From positions 1,612,001 to 1,676,000 of the forward strand of contig NZ_CP079801.1 of assembly GCF_021545785.1 (NCBI RefSeq): a stretch of 64,000 nucleotides of DNA. The letters run 5' to 3'. A program made the position numbers and the translations under genes. Below are positions 61,494-64,000 of this stretch, in pieces (position 1 is the first letter of the stretch; each line of letters begins with the position of its first letter). The notes beneath the pieces were generated by a model, which searched no databases, had not been told where the DNA came from, and was given only the letters and a program-made list of their open reading frames with translations. This stretch comes from Halopseudomonas maritima (GTDB lineage: Bacteria; Pseudomonadota; Gammaproteobacteria; Pseudomonadales; Pseudomonadaceae).

Positions 61494-63173
61494 ATGTCGG
61501 ATACCCAGTTAAGCGCCAACGGCTCGCACCACGATATCGAGCCTGACGAGCAGACCGAGCTGCTCAAGCGTGGCCTGGTTCGCGTCAGCATTGCCGCCGC
61601 CGGCATCGATCCCTTGCTGGATAAACGACTAAACGAGCTACGTCGCGCCTTGCGCGCAGAAGCCCCTGTTCACCTGCTGGGCGAGCTGCTACCGGACCTG
61701 GAACGCGCCGTGCTCGCCGCCGACCAGACCCGCCAGCAACGCGCCATCGAAACCATCAAGGCACTGCAGGAGCTGATTGAGCAGTTGCACGAATGCGACC
61801 CACCGAAAGAGGTGGCCCGCAGCCTGCGCGAGCTTGATCGTCAGCTCGATGAGCAGGCCGATCTGCCGCGCCTGCTACCGGCCTGGCTGGCCGAGCTGCA
61901 GCACCTGCAACGCCAAACGTTGCAGCAGGAACAGCCTGCCGCCGCTGGTGGCTTGTGGTCACGACTGCTGGGCCGCAAGGAGCGAGCCGGCCAAGCGGCC
62001 GCTGCCGACAAGCAAATCGATACTGCCGACGACACCCCGCTTGCCAGCGCCCCGGCGCCGGAACCCCCGGCCAGCGTTGAAGCGGTGCCCAGCGGCAATA
62101 TCAGTGGCGAAGAGCAGCATTTTTCGCAGCTGGCCGCCCATATCGAATCGATTTTATTGCGCCTGCTGAGCGAGCTACAGGTGCTGGAACGCCAGCAGAA
62201 CGCCCGTGACCAGCTACGCGACCAGGTCAGCAAAGGCCTTAACTGGTACGAGCTGACCGCCGTACTGGACTCGCTCTGCGAGCTGGTACTGGGCGCTCAG
62301 CAAAGCCGACAGGCGGATTTCGAGCGCTATCTGCAGCAGCTCAACCAGCGTCTTAGCCAGTTCCAGGGCAACCTGGAAGACGCCCAGAGCAGTTACAGCG
62401 GCTCGCTGGATGCCGAGCGCGAGCTGGCCGGCGCCATTCGTGGACAGGTGGAGCTGATCAACGACAACGTGCGCGCTGCCGACGACCTGAACACCCTGAA
62501 GGCCAACGTCGAAACCCGCCTCAACAGCCTGCTGGATAACATTGATGAAGCCCGCGCCCTGCGCGAGCAGCGCGACAACGAAGTCGCCGAGCGCCTGTCC
62601 ACCATGGTCGAGCGCATCCAGGTGATGGAGCTGGAAGCGCAAACCTTCCGCCGACACCTGGAGGAACAGCGCCAGCAGGCGATGGTCGACACCCTCACCG
62701 GGCTCGCCAATCGCAGCGGCTTGCAACAGCGCATGGACGAGGAGTTTGAACGCTGGCAGCGCTACGGCGGCCGACTGCTGCTGGTGGTGCTGGATGTAGA
62801 CAACTTCAAGTCGATCAATGACCGTTTCGGACACCTGGCCGGCGACAAGGTGCTGCGGCTGATTGCCCAGCAGCTGTCACGCCGCCTGCGCAAGACCGAC
62901 TTTATCGGCCGCTTCGGTGGCGAAGAGTTTGTTATTTTGATGCCCGGCATTAGCCCCGAACAAGGCGTTGTGGCGCTGGAAGAGCTGCGCGAAGGCATCG
63001 CCGGCACACCCTTTCACTTCAAGAACGAGCCAGTGCCGGTCACCATCTCCATTGGCGCCACTGAGTTCCTGCCCAACGACTCCCTGGACAGCACCTTCGA
63101 TCGCGCCGACAAGGCGATGTACCAGGCCAAGGAGCAGGGCCGCAACAGGGTGGTGCACGCGGCGAATCCATGA
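61494..63173 (+). CDS. Soluble diguanylate cyclase with long coiled N-terminus (DgcH-like)
   Basis: A 559-aa protein. Residues 1-400 are helical and coiled-coil-like (LERQQNARDQLRDQVSKGLNWYELTAVLD ... LEEQRQQAMVD) without TM helices. The C-terminal GGDEF domain has active site GRFGGEEFVILMPG and I-site RKTD five residues before it. This arrangement and its place next to an EEP gene and an AmpDh-type gene match P. aeruginosa PA5487 (DgcH). Its stop overlaps the next start (ATGA). Confidence 0.92.
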   Translation: MSDTQLSANGSHHDIEPDEQTELLKRGLVRVSIAAAGIDPLLDKRLNELRRALRAEAPVHLLGELLPDLERAVLAADQTRQQRAIETIKALQELIEQLHECDPPKEVARSLRELDRQLDEQADLPRLLPAWLAELQHLQRQTLQQEQPAAAGGLWSRLLGRKERAGQAAAADKQIDTADDTPLASAPAPEPPASVEAVPSGNISGEEQHFSQLAAHIESILLRLLSELQVLERQQNARDQLRDQVSKGLNWYELTAVLDSLCELVLGAQQSRQADFERYLQQLNQRLSQFQGNLEDAQSSYSGSLDAERELAGAIRGQVELINDNVRAADDLNTLKANVETRLNSLLDNIDEARALREQRDNEVAERLSTMVERIQVMELEAQTFRRHLEEQRQQAMVDTLTGLANRSGLQQRMDEEFERWQRYGGRLLLVVLDVDNFKSINDRFGHLAGDKVLRLIAQQLSRRLRKTDFIGRFGGEEFVILMPGISPEQGVVALEELREGIAGTPFHFKNEPVPVTISIGATEFLPNDSLDSTFDRADKAMYQAKEQGRNRVVHAANP

Positions 63174-64000
63174 GTATGCTGATCCGATACCGCCTGGTTC
63201 TGGCCGCCCTGTCAGCCTTGCTGCTCGCCGGCTGTAGCACGTCTCCCAGCATCAACACCCGCTACCAGGCCAAAAGCCAGGACAGCCGCGTGCAGTACGT
63301 GGTACTGCATTACACCTCGTCCGGTTTCGAACGCTCACTCTTCACCCTGACCCAGCGCGATGTCAGCAGTCATTACCTGATCAGCGACGGTGAGCCGGTG
63401 ATCTATCAGCTGGTGGATGAAAACCGCCGCGCCTGGCACGCCGGCGACAGCAGCTGGCAGGGCCGCACCTGGCTGAACGCCAACTCGATTGGCATCGAGC
63501 TGGTACAGCCCGGCTACACCGACACCGCAACCTGCCGCCAGTGGCACCCCTGGCAGCAGCCGCAGATCGACGCGTTAATCGATCTGCTCAAGGACATCCA
63601 GCAACGCCACCAGCTACCACCGGACGCCTTCATCGGCCACAGCGACGTCGCGCCACAGCGCAAGGTCGACCCCGGCCCGCTGTTTCCGTGGGCGCAACTG
63701 GAAGCGGCGGGCCTAGCCGCCCGCGCTGATCCGCAGCGCACCGACGTGATGCGCCACTGGCTGATGGGCCGCACACCCTCGGTGGCCTGGTTCCAGCAAG
63801 GACTGCAGCGCTGGGGCTACGCCGTACCGAGCCACGGCAGCCTGGATGAGGCCACCCGCAACGTGATCGCCGCTTTCCAGATGCGCTTTCGCCCAGCGCG
63901 CTTTGACGGGCTACCCGACAGCGAGACAGCCGCGCTGCTGGCCGCGCTGGTACCAGAGCAGGGCCGCGCACTGCTCAACGATCCCACGCCCCAGTGGTAT
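63170..64000 (+). CDS. N-acetylmuramoyl-L-alanine amidase lipoprotein (AmpDh2/3-like), 3' cut by window end
   Basis: 277 codons are visible and the frame is open at the window edge. The N-terminus is a lipoprotein signal with LLAGCSTS. An Amidase_2 domain follows with zinc ligands in VVLHYTSSGF (His), IGHSDVAPQRKVDPGPLFPW (His and Asp) and catalytic Glu in IGIELVQPG, then a helical peptidoglycan-binding region (DEATRNVIAAFQMRFRPARFDGLPDSETAALLAAL). It cleaves the amide link of murein peptides at the periplasmic side. The start overlaps the cyclase stop. Confidence 0.9.
   Translation, partial: MSMLIRYRLVLAALSALLLAGCSTSPSINTRYQAKSQDSRVQYVVLHYTSSGFERSLFTLTQRDVSSHYLISDGEPVIYQLVDENRRAWHAGDSSWQGRTWLNANSIGIELVQPGYTDTATCRQWHPWQQPQIDALIDLLKDIQQRHQLPPDAFIGHSDVAPQRKVDPGPLFPWAQLEAAGLAARADPQRTDVMRHWLMGRTPSVAWFQQGLQRWGYAVPSHGSLDEATRNVIAAFQMRFRPARFDGLPDSETAALLAALVPEQGRALLNDPTPQWY

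Overview
The window is a contiguous stretch of a gammaproteobacterial chromosome, most likely from the family Pseudomonadaceae. It is GC-rich and densely coded. Two blocks follow gene orders familiar from Pseudomonas aeruginosa: the cox block (coxB-coxA-ctaG-coxC-DUF2909-SURF1-Sco-like-ctaA-ctaB-sco) and the block around thrB, DUF2782, polA, the polA-engB sRNA, engB, cytochrome c4, dsbA, an EEP nuclease, a diguanylate cyclase and an AmpDh-type amidase. The denitrification genes and the Amt-GGDEF-EAL fusion would fit a denitrifying or marine pseudomonad (Stutzerimonas or Halopseudomonas type). The genus is an inference; no rRNA gene is present to settle it.

Layout. 1-3.8 kb: a copper-type two-component system (partial), a secreted protein of unknown function, an SDR enzyme and a small lipoprotein. 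3.8-8.7 kb (minus strand): an iron or metal uptake operon (51-aa peptide, DUF2946, siderophore-type TonB receptor, PepSY membrane protein, unknown protein). 8.9-11.5 kb: cadmium/zinc efflux ATPase with divergent cadR and a MerR-type promoter. 11.5-15.6 kb: YebE-like protein, an NAD(P)-binding protein, and a TPR response regulator with a soluble histidine kinase. 15.6-28 kb: a nitric-oxide island with nnrS, ytfE, norR, dnr, ybaN, a heme-type TonB receptor, and a complete norQ-C-B-D-E-F operon. 28-34.6 kb: an Amt-PAS-GGDEF-EAL fusion, a CurA-like reductase, a diguanylate cyclase and a gamma carbonic anhydrase. 34.7-37.6 kb: oligopeptidase A, YheV-like protein and an unknown protein. 38-46.5 kb: caa3-type cytochrome oxidase with its assembly and heme A genes. 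46.5-49.6 kb: znuB, znuC and zur, with divergent znuA and a Zur box. 49.6-54.8 kb: YdjM-like protein, zinc-ribbon protein, NCS1 permease, GH19 lysozyme, thrB and DUF2782. 54.9-64 kb: polA, a 15-copy heptamer array, an ErsA-type sRNA, engB, cytochrome c4, dsbA, nuclease, DgcH-like cyclase and an AmpDh-type amidase cut by the window end.

The strongest regulatory signal is a duplicated sigma-54/NorR control module. The ytfE-nnrS promoter and the norQCBDEF promoter each carry a -24/-12 element, an IHF-like site and three perfect GGT-N7-ACC NorR boxes. The spacings are the same in both to within one base. This places NO repair (YtfE), the NnrS membrane protein and respiratory NO reductase under one NO-sensing activator, NorR, which is encoded between them. 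The Dnr gene lies next to norR, but I see no FNR-type box at either promoter.
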